A stretch of DNA of 64,000 bases. Origin: Micromonospora_J zhanjiangensis. Its GTDB lineage: Bacteria > Actinomycetota > Actinomycetes > Mycobacteriales > Micromonosporaceae. Numbering within the stretch: the stretch's first letter is position 1; every line of letters starts with the position of its first letter. The DNA lies in assembly GCF_042650605.1 (NCBI RefSeq), contig NZ_JBHSBN010000007.1, positions 248,001-312,000 on the forward strand, given 5' to 3'. Below the pieces are notes generated by a model. The model was given only the letters and a program-made list of their open reading frames with translations, had not been told where the DNA came from and ran no database searches. Of this stretch, positions 16,441-23,984 are shown in pieces. The translations under genes and the position numbers were made by a program.

Positions 16441-18078
16441 TCAGCCTCCGGTACGGGTCAGCATGGTGACACTCAGACCGGAGACGTTCCACCGCTGGGA
16501 CACGGTGAAGGAGTCCCGCAGCGCGGCGGCCTTGGCCGGCGGCATGTCGGCCAGCGGATCGGTCGGCCGGCCGGCCGCGAGCAGCCAGACCCGGTGCACC
16601 GTGGCCAGGCAGCGCGCCGGCTGCTCGCACTCGGTTGCCTGGAAGCTGCCCCGGTCGCGTTGATCCACCGCCAGCAGGACGTCCCGTGGCCGGTGGGCGC
16701 CCAGGTGGTAGGCGACCGCCGTGTCGAGGAGCTTCGGGCCGGTGCGGGGGGCGTACACGACGGCGTCGCCGGGGCGCTGCCCGGTGGCGATGATCCGGGC
16801 GGCGGCCCGGTAGTCGATCGGCGCGTCGCGCGGCCACTCGTGGGTGCGCCGCAGCGCGAACTGGTCGGGGGCGCCGACGACGGCGGCCACCGCCACCAGG
16901 GGCAGCGCCACGCCGAGCCGCAGCCGGGCCAGCGGTCCGGCCGCGAGCACGCAGAGGAACGGCACCGTGCAGACCAGGTACCGGGGCACCCAGAGCGGGC
17001 TCACCCGACCGCCCACGAACAGCAGCACCGCCGGCAGCAGCACCGACAGCCCGAGCACCAGCCGCCACCCGGCCGCCCCGGTGGCCCGGGCCGCCCCGGC
17101 GGGGCCGGTCCGGAGCGGTTCCGCCGGTGGGCCGGTCGGTCCGGTCCGGGCCGGTTCGTGGGTCGGGGCCGGTTCGCCGGTCGCCGGTTCGTGGGTCGGG
17201 GCCGGTTCGCGGGTCGCGGCCGGCGGCCGGTGGGCGCCGGTGACCGCGCCGAGCAGGGCCAGGCCGACCAGGAGCCCGCCGACCTGGCCGGACTGCAGCA
17301 CCGCGCCGGGCAGCATGGCCAGGTCGCCCAGGGTCGGCCGGCCGACCCAGCCGAGTTGCTCGGTCTGCTGTCCCCGACCGATCAGCGCCAGCGGCACCAG
17401 CGCGACGGCCGCCGGCAGCACGGCGGCGAACCAGCGGGCCGTCCGTCGGTCGCCGGTCCGGCGCCAGGTGAGCAACACCGCCACCAGGTGCCCGGTGACC
17501 AGGTCGAGCGCCACCAGGTGGGCCAGCCCCAGGCCGAACACCGCGGCGCCGTAGCCGGCCCAGCGCGGCCAGGTCGGTCGGTCCAGCGCCCGGAACAGCA
17601 GCAGCGTCGCCAACACGGCGAGCAGCGTGGCCAGGGCGTACGAGCGGGCCTCCTGGGCGTACCGGGAGGTGCTCGGTGCCACCGCGAACAACAGACCGGC
17701 GAGAAATCCGGTACGCGGACCGGCGAGGCGCTGCCCGAGCCGCGCCGTCACCGCGGTCGCGCCGGTCATCGCCAGCACCGAGGGCAGCCGCAGGGCCGCC
17801 ACCGAGTCCCCGACGAGCGTGGTCCAGCCGTGCATCAGCAGGTAGTACGGCGCGGAGAGCGCGTCCACGTGCCCCGTCAGCCGGAACAGGTCCGGCACCG
17901 GTCGGCTTGCGGCGCTCCAGGTGGCGAGTTCGTCCCGCCAGAGCTGGGCACGGTCGAGCCCGACCAGGGCGAGGGCCAGGGTCAGCACGCTCGGGGCCAG
18001 CCACACCACCGGTCGCGGGCGGCCCGGCGGGGCGTCGTCGGCCGGTACGCCGAGGACGGCCCGGGACGGGAAACCCAT
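16441..18078 (-). CDS. GT39/ArnT-like polyprenyl-phosphate mannosyltransferase-type membrane protein
   Basis: A 545-residue integral membrane glycosyltransferase. After a first hydrophobic segment comes the acidic motif QLWRDELATWSAAS, the usual first periplasmic loop with catalytic acid, then AAYYLLMHGW-like and RYAQEARSYAL motifs typical of GT39/ArnT-type enzymes. About ten membrane segments follow, interrupted near residues 290-330 by a Pro/Ala/Thr-rich linker with repeated EPAPTHEPA units. ATG 18078 is the first start giving the conserved N-terminus. Such proteins transfer a sugar from polyprenyl phosphate to lipid or protein outside the membrane; the acceptor is unknown. Divergent from the sulfur operon. 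Confidence 0.75.
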   Translation of the reverse strand: MGFPSRAVLGVPADDAPPGRPRPVVWLAPSVLTLALALVGLDRAQLWRDELATWSAASRPVPDLFRLTGHVDALSAPYYLLMHGWTTLVGDSVAALRLPSVLAMTGATAVTARLGQRLAGPRTGFLAGLLFAVAPSTSRYAQEARSYALATLLAVLATLLLFRALDRPTWPRWAGYGAAVFGLGLAHLVALDLVTGHLVAVLLTWRRTGDRRTARWFAAVLPAAVALVPLALIGRGQQTEQLGWVGRPTLGDLAMLPGAVLQSGQVGGLLVGLALLGAVTGAHRPPAATREPAPTHEPATGEPAPTHEPARTGPTGPPAEPLRTGPAGAARATGAAGWRLVLGLSVLLPAVLLFVGGRVSPLWVPRYLVCTVPFLCVLAAGPLARLRLGVALPLVAVAAVVGAPDQFALRRTHEWPRDAPIDYRAAARIIATGQRPGDAVVYAPRTGPKLLDTAVAYHLGAHRPRDVLLAVDQRDRGSFQATECEQPARCLATVHRVWLLAAGRPTDPLADMPPAKAAALRDSFTVSQRWNVSGLSVTMLTRTGG

Positions 18079-18255
18079 CGTCGCCCCCGTGGCTAGACGT
18101 CGACCGACCGGCACCGCCACCGCGGTCGCGGCGGAAACGGCGGCGGGTGGATTTGCCCCGATATTAACGTGAGACCGGGCACACCGGGTCCGGCATCCGG
18201 GAACCGTGCCGTCGGTCCGTGGCCCGGTCGGGGACGGTGTGGCAGCATGGCGGAC

Positions 18256-18351
18256 ATGACCGCCGCGCGCCGAGACATGTGGGTGGGACTGACGTCCCGC
18301 CGGCACGTCGACTACGGCCGCGTGCGCAGCGCCATCTGTCCGGCCCGCTGA
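18256..18351 (+). CDS. Short leader peptide before sulfite reductase (Cys-type attenuator)
   Basis: A 31-codon frame whose product contains LTSRRHVD and ends SAICPAR. Short peptides with this RRHVDL...SAIC pattern lie upstream of cysteine/sulfur-assimilation genes in many actinobacteria and are annotated as putative leader peptides. The single Cys codon (TGT) near the end is suited to sensing charged tRNA-Cys. In-frame ATGs also exist at 18247 and 18277; the exact start is uncertain. The stop is 157 bp before the sulfite reductase start, enough room for a regulatory RNA structure, though I see only weak pairing there. Confidence 0.62.
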   Translation: MTAARRDMWVGLTSRRHVDYGRVRSAICPAR

Positions 18352-18508
18352 CGCCGTCCGGGCAGTCCCCACCGCCTCGGGCGCGCATTCGTCAAGCGCC
18401 GGCGGACATCGTCGTCCCCACCGTGATCCCGCGGAAACCGGGTGGTCCCGTCGCGTCGACGCCCACCCGACCAACCCAGAGCAGTACCAGGAACGGGAGG
18501 ACAACGCG

Positions 18509-20209
18509 ATGGTGGTCAGCAGCACTCCGGCCCGCGGCGGTACCGCCGGCCCGCCCGGCCGTCGTCGCCGGGGCGAGGGCCAGTGGGCGGTGGGTCACCG
18601 GGAACCGCTCAACCCCAACGAGCGGATGAAGGTCGACGACGACCCGCTCAACGTCCGGGCCCGGATCGAGAGCATCTACGCGCACCGTGGCTTCGCGTCG
18701 ATCGACCCCGCCGACCTGCGCGGGCGGTTCCGCTGGTGGGGCCTCTACACCCAGCGCAAGCCCGGCATCGACGGCGGCCGCACGGCGGTCCTGGAGCCGC
18801 ACGAGCTGGAGGACGAGTACTTCATGCTCCGGATCCGCATCGACGGTGGCCAACTCGACCTGGCCCAGTTGCGGACCATCGCGGAGATCTCCCAGCGGTA
18901 CGCCCGGGACACCGCCGACATCACCGACCGGCAGAACATCCAACTCCACTGGGTACGCATCGAGGACGTGCCGACCATCTGGCGGGAGCTGGAGGCGGTC
19001 GGCCTGCAGACCACCGAGGCCTGCGGCGACTGCCCACGGGTCGTGATGGGCAGCCCGGTCGCCGGGGTGGCCGAGGCGGAACTGCTCGACCCCTCGCCGG
19101 CGCTGGACGAGATCGTCCGGCGGTACATCGGCAACAAGGACTTCTCCAACCTGCCCCGGAAGTTCAAGACCTCGATCTCCTGGCTGGCCGACGTCCCGTA
19201 CGAGGCCAACGACGTGGCGTTCCTCGGCGTCGAGCACCCCGAGCACGGCCCCGGGTTCGATGTCTGGGTCGGTGGCGGGCTGAGCACCAACCCGATGCTC
19301 GCTGAGCGACTCGGCGTGTGGGTGCCGCTGGCCGACGTACCCGACCTCTGGGCCGGGGTGGTCGGCATCTTCCGGGACTACGGCTACCGCCGGCTGCGCA
19401 ACCGGGCCCGGCTGAAGTTCCTGGTGGCCGACTGGGGCGTGGAGCGCTTCCGCGAGGTGCTGGAGAAGGAGTACCTCGGCCGTACCCTGCTGGACGGCCC
19501 GGCCCCGGAGCTGCCCGACCGGCCGCTGGACCACCTCGGCGTGCACCGGCAGCGGGACGGACGGAACTTCGTCGGGGCGACACCCGTGGTGGGCCGAATC
19601 TCCGGCAGCCAGCTCGCCGAGCTGGCGGATGTGGTGGCCGAGCACGGCAGCGACCGAATACGGCTCACCCCGTACCAGAAGTTGGTGGTCCTGAACGTGC
19701 CGCCGGAGCGGACCGAGTCGCTGGTCGCGGCGCTGCGCGGGATCGGGCTGGAGGCCCGGCCGTCGGCGTGGCGGCGCGGCACGATGGCCTGCACCGGGAT
19801 CGAGTTCTGCAAGCTCGCCATCGTCGAGACCAAGGCCCGCGGCGAGGAGCTGGTGGCCCGGCTGGAGGAGCGGCTGCGGGACTTCGACGCGGACATCTCG
19901 ATCCACATCAACGGCTGCCCGAACGCCTGCGCCCGGACCCAGGTCGCGGACATCGGCCTGAAGGGCCAGCTGGTTCCCGGACCGGACGGTCGCCAGGTCG
20001 AGGGCTTCCAGGTGCACCTCGGCGGTGGGCTGGGGATGGCGCAGGGACAGACCGCCGGCTTCGGGCGCAAGCTGCGCGGCCTGAAGACCACCGCGGAGGA
20101 ACTTCCGGCGTACGTCGAGCGGCTGGCCCGTCGGTACCTGGCGGACCGGCAGCCCGGCGAGACCTTCGCCCGCTGGGCGGTGCGGGCCGACGAACAGGAG
20201 CTGCGATGA
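18509..20209 (+). CDS. sirA: Ferredoxin-dependent siroheme sulfite (nitrite) reductase
   Basis: A 566-residue reductase that converts sulfite to sulfide using ferredoxin electrons. Siroheme/4Fe-4S ligands are in CTGIEFCKLA (Cys-x5-Cys) and NGCPNACAR (Cys-x3-Cys). Duplicated nitrite/sulfite-reductase ferredoxin-like domains are visible in the N-terminal half (RWWGLYTQRK, DRQNIQLHWV) and C-terminal half (RLTPYQKLVVLNVP). The context, followed by cysH and a chelatase for siroheme, makes sulfite the likely substrate rather than nitrite. ATG 18509 has a GGGAGG site at 9 nt. The stop TGA overlaps the first ATG of the 80-bp tandem element. Confidence 0.92.
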   Translation: MVVSSTPARGGTAGPPGRRRRGEGQWAVGHREPLNPNERMKVDDDPLNVRARIESIYAHRGFASIDPADLRGRFRWWGLYTQRKPGIDGGRTAVLEPHELEDEYFMLRIRIDGGQLDLAQLRTIAEISQRYARDTADITDRQNIQLHWVRIEDVPTIWRELEAVGLQTTEACGDCPRVVMGSPVAGVAEAELLDPSPALDEIVRRYIGNKDFSNLPRKFKTSISWLADVPYEANDVAFLGVEHPEHGPGFDVWVGGGLSTNPMLAERLGVWVPLADVPDLWAGVVGIFRDYGYRRLRNRARLKFLVADWGVERFREVLEKEYLGRTLLDGPAPELPDRPLDHLGVHRQRDGRNFVGATPVVGRISGSQLAELADVVAEHGSDRIRLTPYQKLVVLNVPPERTESLVAALRGIGLEARPSAWRRGTMACTGIEFCKLAIVETKARGEELVARLEERLRDFDADISIHINGCPNACARTQVADIGLKGQLVPGPDGRQVEGFQVHLGGGLGMAQGQTAGFGRKLRGLKTTAEELPAYVERLARRYLADRQPGETFARWAVRADEQELR

Positions 20210-20252
20210 GCGAACGAAGTGAGCGAATCATTTGGCTCGGCGCGCTGGTGCC

Positions 20253-20289
20253 TCATGGCGTCGTGGAGCGAAGCGGAGCGACGTCATGA
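20253..20289 (+). promoter_or_regulatory. Hairpin enclosing the ATG of the second mini-ORF
   Basis: TCATGGCGTCG (20253-20263) pairs with CGACGTCATGA (20279-20289) over 11 positions with one G-U wobble and a 15-nt loop. The ATG at 20286-20288 lies inside the 3' arm, so translation of the next frame should depend on ribosomes unfolding it. Confidence 0.5.
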
Positions 20290-20332
20290 GCGAACGAAGT
20301 GAGCGAATCATTTGGCTCGGCGCGCTGGTGCC

Positions 20333-20369
20333 TCATGGCGTCGTGGAGCGAAGCGGAGCGACGTCATGA
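20333..20369 (+). promoter_or_regulatory. Second copy of the hairpin, enclosing the zinc-ribbon start codon
   Basis: Exact repeat of the 20253-20289 hairpin, 80 bp downstream. Here the ATG in the 3' arm (20366-20368) is the start codon of the zinc-ribbon protein gene, and through GTGA coupling it also governs access to cysH. Confidence 0.5.
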
Positions 20370-20521
20370 GCGAACGAAGTGCGCCGCTGTACTGCCCGTA
20401 CTGCGGTGAGGAGGACCTGCGGCCGCACGAGCAGGCACACGGGGCCTGGGAGTGCCACGCCTGCGCCCGGGTGTTCACGGTCCGGTTCACCGGCCTGCTG
20501 AGCCGGGCGGTGAAGCGGTGA
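20366..20521 (+). CDS. Small zinc-ribbon protein in sulfate-reduction operon
   Basis: A 51-residue protein with two CxxC knuckles, CPYC at 10-13 and CHAC at 30-33, and a basic tail. The spacing is that of a zinc ribbon. Its place, between sulfite reductase and APS reductase with overlapping stops on both sides (ATGA upstream, GTGA downstream), points to a role tied to these iron-sulfur enzymes, perhaps as an assembly or electron-transfer accessory; that is inference. The frame is open further upstream through the repeat, but ATG 20366 gives the natural coupling to the preceding mini-ORF. Confidence 0.75.
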   Translation: MSERSAPLYCPYCGEEDLRPHEQAHGAWECHACARVFTVRFTGLLSRAVKR

Positions 20522-21279
20522 CCCGGGCGTCGGCCGCCGGGCTGGGCCTGGTCCGGCTCGGCCCGCGGCAGCCGGCCGACCCGTCCCGGCGGGATCCCGG
20601 TGAGCTGCGGGAGCTGGCCGAACGGGCCGGCCGTGAGCTGGAGGGAGCGTCGGCCGAGTCGATCGCCGGATGGGCCGCCGACACCTTCGGTGCGCGGTTC
20701 TGCGTCACCAGTTCGATGGCGGACGCCGTGGTGGCCCACGTGGTCTCCCGGGTGGCCCCCGGTGTCGACGTGGTGTTCCTGGACACCGGGCTGCACTTCC
20801 CGGAGACCCTGCGGGTCCGCGACGAGGTGGCCCGGACCCTGCCGGTCACCGTCCGGTCCGTCCGGCCCCGGCAGACCGTCGGTCAGCAGGACGGCGAGTA
20901 CGGGCCGCGGCTGTTCCACCGGGCGCCCGACGAGTGCTGCGCGCTGCGCAAGGTGGAGCCGCTGGAACGGGCCCTGGTCGACTACGACGCCTGGGCGGCC
21001 GGGCTGCGCCGGGACGAGTCGCCGACCCGGGCCAACACGCCGGTGGTCGGCTTCGACCCGCGGCGCGGCAAGGTGAAGGTCAACCCGATCGCCGCCTGGA
21101 CCCAGGCCGACGTGGACGCCTACATCGCCCGCTGGAAGGTGCCGGTCAACGACCTGTTCCGGCAGGGGTACGCGTCGATCGGCTGCTGGCCGTGCACCCG
21201 GCGGACCACCGCGGGCGAGGATCCCCGGGCCGGCCGGTGGGCGATGTTCGACAAGACCGAGTGCGGCCTGCACACATGA
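20518..21279 (+). CDS. cysH: Adenylylsulfate (APS/PAPS) reductase, 4Fe-4S type
   Basis: A 253-residue thioredoxin-dependent reductase producing sulfite from activated sulfate. The nucleotide-binding ATP-sulfurylase-like fold carries CVTSSMADAV (PP-loop) and DTGLHFPET. The four iron-sulfur cysteines are in DECCALRK and GCWPCT, and the catalytic cysteine is in the ECGLH tail. Presence of the CC...CxxC set indicates the iron-sulfur type that can use APS directly. GTG 20518 overlaps the zinc-ribbon stop (GTGA). ATP sulfurylase and APS kinase genes are not in the window. Confidence 0.92.
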   Translation: MTRASAAGLGLVRLGPRQPADPSRRDPGELRELAERAGRELEGASAESIAGWAADTFGARFCVTSSMADAVVAHVVSRVAPGVDVVFLDTGLHFPETLRVRDEVARTLPVTVRSVRPRQTVGQQDGEYGPRLFHRAPDECCALRKVEPLERALVDYDAWAAGLRRDESPTRANTPVVGFDPRRGKVKVNPIAAWTQADVDAYIARWKVPVNDLFRQGYASIGCWPCTRRTTAGEDPRAGRWAMFDKTECGLHT

Positions 21280-21319
21280 TCCCGGCCCGTCGGCCTCCCC
21301 GCTCCGGGGGCTCTCGCCG

Positions 21320-22153
21320 GTGACGCGGGCCACCGTGGAGCCGATCGTGCTGGTCGCCCACGGCAGTCGGGACCCGTTGGCGGCGGTGGCGACCCGGGCG
21401 CTGGTGCGCGCGGTGGAGGCGGCGAGCCCCGGCACCACCGTACGGGCCGGTTTCCTGGACCACGCCGGGCCGCGTCCGGGGCAGGTGCTGCGGGCGCTGG
21501 AGGCGGCCGGTCACCGATCGGCCACCCTCGTGCCGTTGCTGCTCACCGCCGCGTACCACGGGCGGGTGGACATTCCCGGCGCGGTGGCCACGGCACGCGA
21601 CGCCGGGCTGCGGATGCCGGTCCGGGTGACCGAGGTGCTCGGACCGACCGGCGGGGCCGTACCCGGGTCGCTGCTCGGCGGGCTGCTGCGCCGACTCGCC
21701 GAGAGCGGGGTGACGGCGGCCGGCCGGTCGGTGCCGGACGGGATCGTCGTCCCCGCGAGCGCCGCGGCCGCGGGCGGACGGCGTGCCGGGGCAGGGGTCG
21801 ACGGCGTGGTGCTGGCCGCCGCCGGCACCCGGGACGCGGCCGCCCGCCGTACGGTCGACACCGCCGCCGCGGCGCTCGGCGCCGTGCTCGGGGTTTCCTG
21901 CCTGGCCGGCTACGCCTCGGCGGCGGGACCGACCGTCGGGGAGGCGGTGCACCGGCTGCGCGAACGGGGGGCGGACCGGGTCGCGGTCGCCGCGTACTTC
22001 CTGGCCCCGGGCCGGTTGTACGGCGTGGCCGCCGCCGCCGCTCGGGCCGCCGGTGTGGTCGCCGTGGCCGCGCCGTTGACCGACGCCCCGGAGGTGGCCC
22101 GGCTCGTCCTCGATCGCGCCGCAGCCGGCGGGCCGGACCGAACGACGGGGTGA
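21320..22153 (+). CDS. CbiX/SirB-like sirohydrochlorin chelatase
   Basis: A 277-residue duplicated CbiX-fold protein. The N-terminal repeat begins VLVAHGSRDPLAA with the metal-binding His; the second repeat around residue 155 has VLAAAGTRD in the equivalent place, lacking the His. Such proteins insert iron into sirohydrochlorin to make siroheme (or cobalt for cobalamin). Position directly after the siroheme sulfite reductase and cysH supports the siroheme role. GTG 21320 lies 40 bp after cysH. A strong hairpin terminator follows, so this is the last gene of the sulfur operon. Confidence 0.85.
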   Translation: MTRATVEPIVLVAHGSRDPLAAVATRALVRAVEAASPGTTVRAGFLDHAGPRPGQVLRALEAAGHRSATLVPLLLTAAYHGRVDIPGAVATARDAGLRMPVRVTEVLGPTGGAVPGSLLGGLLRRLAESGVTAAGRSVPDGIVVPASAAAAGGRRAGAGVDGVVLAAAGTRDAAARRTVDTAAAALGAVLGVSCLAGYASAAGPTVGEAVHRLRERGADRVAVAAYFLAPGRLYGVAAAAARAAGVVAVAAPLTDAPEVARLVLDRAAAGGPDRTTG

Positions 22154-22259
22154 CTCCCCGTGGTCGGCCGCGAGCGGCCCCTCGGGGATCGCCGGAAGCA
22201 ATACGCTCGGTAATGGTGAAGTTTCTGATATCGACGATAACCGTCGGCGATTGAACGGA

Positions 22260-22302
22260 AACGCAGAATGCCCCGAGGGTGAACCTCGGGGCATTCTGCG
22301 TT
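22260..22302. terminator. Perfect 19-bp hairpin terminator, convergent
   Basis: Arms 22260-22278 and 22284-22302 are perfectly complementary over 19 bp with a 5-nt GTGAA loop. It separates the end of the sulfur operon from the 3' end of whiB1 on the other strand, and can terminate both. Confidence 0.85.
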
Positions 22303-22319
22303 GTGGTGGTGGATTGTGA

Positions 22320-22577
22320 TCAGGCGGATTGAGCGCGCAGAACCCGCAGGCCGCCGCGGCGCTTCACGGCGCGCCGCTCCTCTTCGCTCATCCCGCCCCA
22401 GACGCCGGCGTCCTGACCGGACTCGAGCGCCCACTGCAGGCACTCGTCGGTCACGGAGCAGCGCCGGCAGACGGCCTTGGCCTGCTCGACCTGCAGGAGT
22501 GCCGGGCCGGACGTCCCAATCGGGAAGAACAGCTCCGGGTCCTCGTCGCGGCAGACAGCATCGTGGCGCCAGTCCAT
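22320..22577 (-). CDS. whiB1: WhiB1 (WblE) NO-responsive iron-sulfur regulator
   Basis: An 85-residue WhiB protein nearly colinear with mycobacterial WhiB1: MDWRH start, cluster cysteines C9, C37, C40 and C46, the FFPIG motif, the GVWGG turn at 58-62 and a basic tail EEERRAVKRRGG. WhiB1 binds the principal sigma factor and is the most conserved, generally essential family member; its cluster reacts with nitric oxide. ATG 22577 is preceded by GAGGAG. A long upstream region (22578-22993) contains a promoter and two Crp-like sites, matching the known cAMP-Crp control of whiB1 in Mycobacterium tuberculosis. Confidence 0.93.
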   Translation of the reverse strand: MDWRHDAVCRDEDPELFFPIGTSGPALLQVEQAKAVCRRCSVTDECLQWALESGQDAGVWGGMSEEERRAVKRRGGLRVLRAQSA

Positions 22578-22773
22578 GGCGGCAACACTCCTCGTTCTGG
22601 ATGGGGTGGCAGGTGCTCTTTTTACTATTTCCTATATGCATCAGCAATGCCTGCGCACAGATTGCATCTGTCGCATCGGCAGTGCGTTAGCGGTCTGTTC
22701 CGCCGGTGGTCCTGCCTTGGATCACTCGCTCGGCGAGCATGCCTCGGCAATGTCCCGGTAACTCAAGTCGCTT

Positions 22774-22787
22774 GTGAATACTTTCAC
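22774..22787. promoter_or_regulatory. Crp-like site 1 overlapping the whiB1 -10
   Basis: GTGAATACTTTCAC fits the Crp core GTGA-N6-TCAC, and with flanks reads TGTGA-N6-TCACG. It overlaps the predicted -10 element, so occupancy would be expected to repress. Confidence 0.6.
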
Positions 22788-22805
22788 GAACTCACGCAAT
22801 GTCAA
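22775..22805 (-). promoter_or_regulatory. Candidate whiB1 promoter
   Basis: On the reverse strand a perfect TTGACA (22805-22800) is followed after 17-19 bp by AGTATT/TATTCA (22782-22775). The -35 is excellent and the -10 weak, typical of an activator-dependent promoter. Transcription would start near 22770. Confidence 0.5.
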
Positions 22806-22833
22806 GGGTAACGCTCAGAAAAACTCTGGGCGG

Positions 22834-22847
22834 GTGAGCTAGCTCAC
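22834..22847. promoter_or_regulatory. Crp-like site 2 upstream of the whiB1 -35
   Basis: GTGAGCTAGCTCAC is a perfect 14-bp palindrome with the Crp core GTGA-N6-TCAC. Its centre is about 70 bp upstream of the predicted transcription start and 60 bp from the centre of site 1, a position compatible with activation. Confidence 0.65.
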
Positions 22848-22993
22848 GACCCTTTTGTCCGGTTCCCGCAGCTGTCCGGGACCCGTCGTACCACAGCCGA
22901 GAGTCAATATAGTACGATCCGGGCTTCAATGCTGGTGATTTCGACATGTTCCTCCGTTTCGCGGCGCGCCCCGGAGGTTGCGTTACCCAAGGG

Positions 22994-23941
22994 TCAGCAG
23001 ATTACCCGCAGTGCGGCCGGTACGGATGTGAAACGCACCTTGCTGCGCTCGCCAAGATAGTCGCCATCCAGCTGGTACGCCTGCGGACGCGACGACACCA
23101 GGCTGAATTCGTCCAGGTCAGGCAACCGCAGGACCTCCCGCCCGCGCGGATCGGGGGTCCGGGACAGGATCTGCGCCACAGCCCGTGTGGTGCTCGGCAC
23201 CCGCAACCGGCGCAGGGCCAGCACCGCCAGCCCCCGGTCGAACGACGCGTCCGGGTTGGGATTGACCGCCCGGTCGCCGAGGTAGGTCCACGGGGCGGTG
23301 TTCTGGATGATCACCGTGGCCAACTGCTCCTCGCCCGCCTCGGCGGGCCGCTCCAGCGAGATCGACGGATGCCGCCGTTCGGCGCCGAACACGTACTGCC
23401 CGAGGGCCGACCGCAGGTACAGCGCCGGGGTGGAGACCCGGCCCCGCCGGCGGGCCACCTCGACCCGGTGCACCACGGCCGCGTCCAGGCCGAAGCCGGC
23501 GCAGAAGGTGAAGTACCGGTCGTCGGCCAGGCCGAGACCGATGGTCCGGGACCGCCCGGTCCGCAGCCCCTCCAGGATCACGCTGGTCCCCTCGGTCCAG
23601 TCCCGGGGCAGACCGAGCGCGCGGGCGAAGACGTTCGTCGAACCGCCCGGCACGGTCGCCAACGCGGGCAGGTCGTCGGCCCGGGCCCGCCCGCCGCCGT
23701 CCGGGCCGCCGCCGGTCATCAACCCGTTGACCACCTCGTTGACCGTGCCGTCGCCGCCCAGGGTGACCACCACGTCCACCCCGTCCCGGACCGCCTCCCG
23801 GGCCAGCAGCACGCCGTGCCCGCGCCGCCGGGTGTATCGCACCTCGAGGTCGACCTCGCTGCGTAACGCCCGGACCAGTACGTCCCGGCTGCGCTCACTG
23901 GTGGTGGTGGCCTTCGGATTGACCACCAGAACGGCCCGCAT
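22994..23941 (-). CDS. Diacylglycerol/lipid kinase family protein
   Basis: A 315-residue DAGK-catalytic-fold kinase (YegS/DgkB type) that phosphorylates a lipid or sphingoid-like substrate. The nucleotide loop VVTLGGDGTVNEVVNGL lies near residues 60-76 and PGGSTNVFARALG near 105. The C-terminal beta-sandwich contains the DGDYLGE segment. ATG 23941 starts MRAVLVVNPKA, the usual N-terminus of the family; the frame is open further upstream but without conservation. Divergent from a small membrane-protein gene with only 43 bp between starts, so their promoters overlap. Cytosolic face of the membrane is the likely site. Confidence 0.82.
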   Translation of the reverse strand: MRAVLVVNPKATTTSERSRDVLVRALRSEVDLEVRYTRRRGHGVLLAREAVRDGVDVVVTLGGDGTVNEVVNGLMTGGGPDGGGRARADDLPALATVPGGSTNVFARALGLPRDWTEGTSVILEGLRTGRSRTIGLGLADDRYFTFCAGFGLDAAVVHRVEVARRRGRVSTPALYLRSALGQYVFGAERRHPSISLERPAEAGEEQLATVIIQNTAPWTYLGDRAVNPNPDASFDRGLAVLALRRLRVPSTTRAVAQILSRTPDPRGREVLRLPDLDEFSLVSSRPQAYQLDGDYLGERSKVRFTSVPAALRVIC

Positions 23942-23984
23942 GGGCGGCACTGTACCCGGATCCGCCACGGGTATCGTTTCGCCC

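Larger units (their letters stand above)
20206..20382 (+). repeat. 80-bp tandem repeat carrying two coupled mini-ORFs
   Basis: Two identical 80-bp units (20206-20285 and 20286-20365) are followed by the first 16 bp of a third copy (20366-20381). Each unit starts with ATGAGCGAACGAAGTG and encodes a 27-residue frame (MSERSERIIWLGALVPHGVV, then ERSGATS) whose TGA overlaps the ATG of the next unit. The first ATG overlaps the sulfite reductase stop and the third ATG is the start of the zinc-ribbon gene, so every junction is an ATGA coupling. The unit holds internal GAGCGAA-type direct repeats and one hairpin. Confidence 0.85.
22578..22993. other. 416-bp intergenic control region of whiB1
   Basis: No credible gene is seen here. 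The segment is notably richer in A/T than its surroundings. It holds a candidate promoter and two Crp-like dyads facing whiB1, an untranslated leader of about 190 nt for whiB1, and the gap after the lipid-kinase stop at 22994. The part from 22848 to 22993 shows a TATAGT-like tract near 22912 but no clear gene-associated signal. Confidence 0.6.

Noticed and set aside
20206..20382. Possible CRISPR array
   Set aside because: The repeat is 80 bp, has no spacers and contains coding frames; there are no cas genes.
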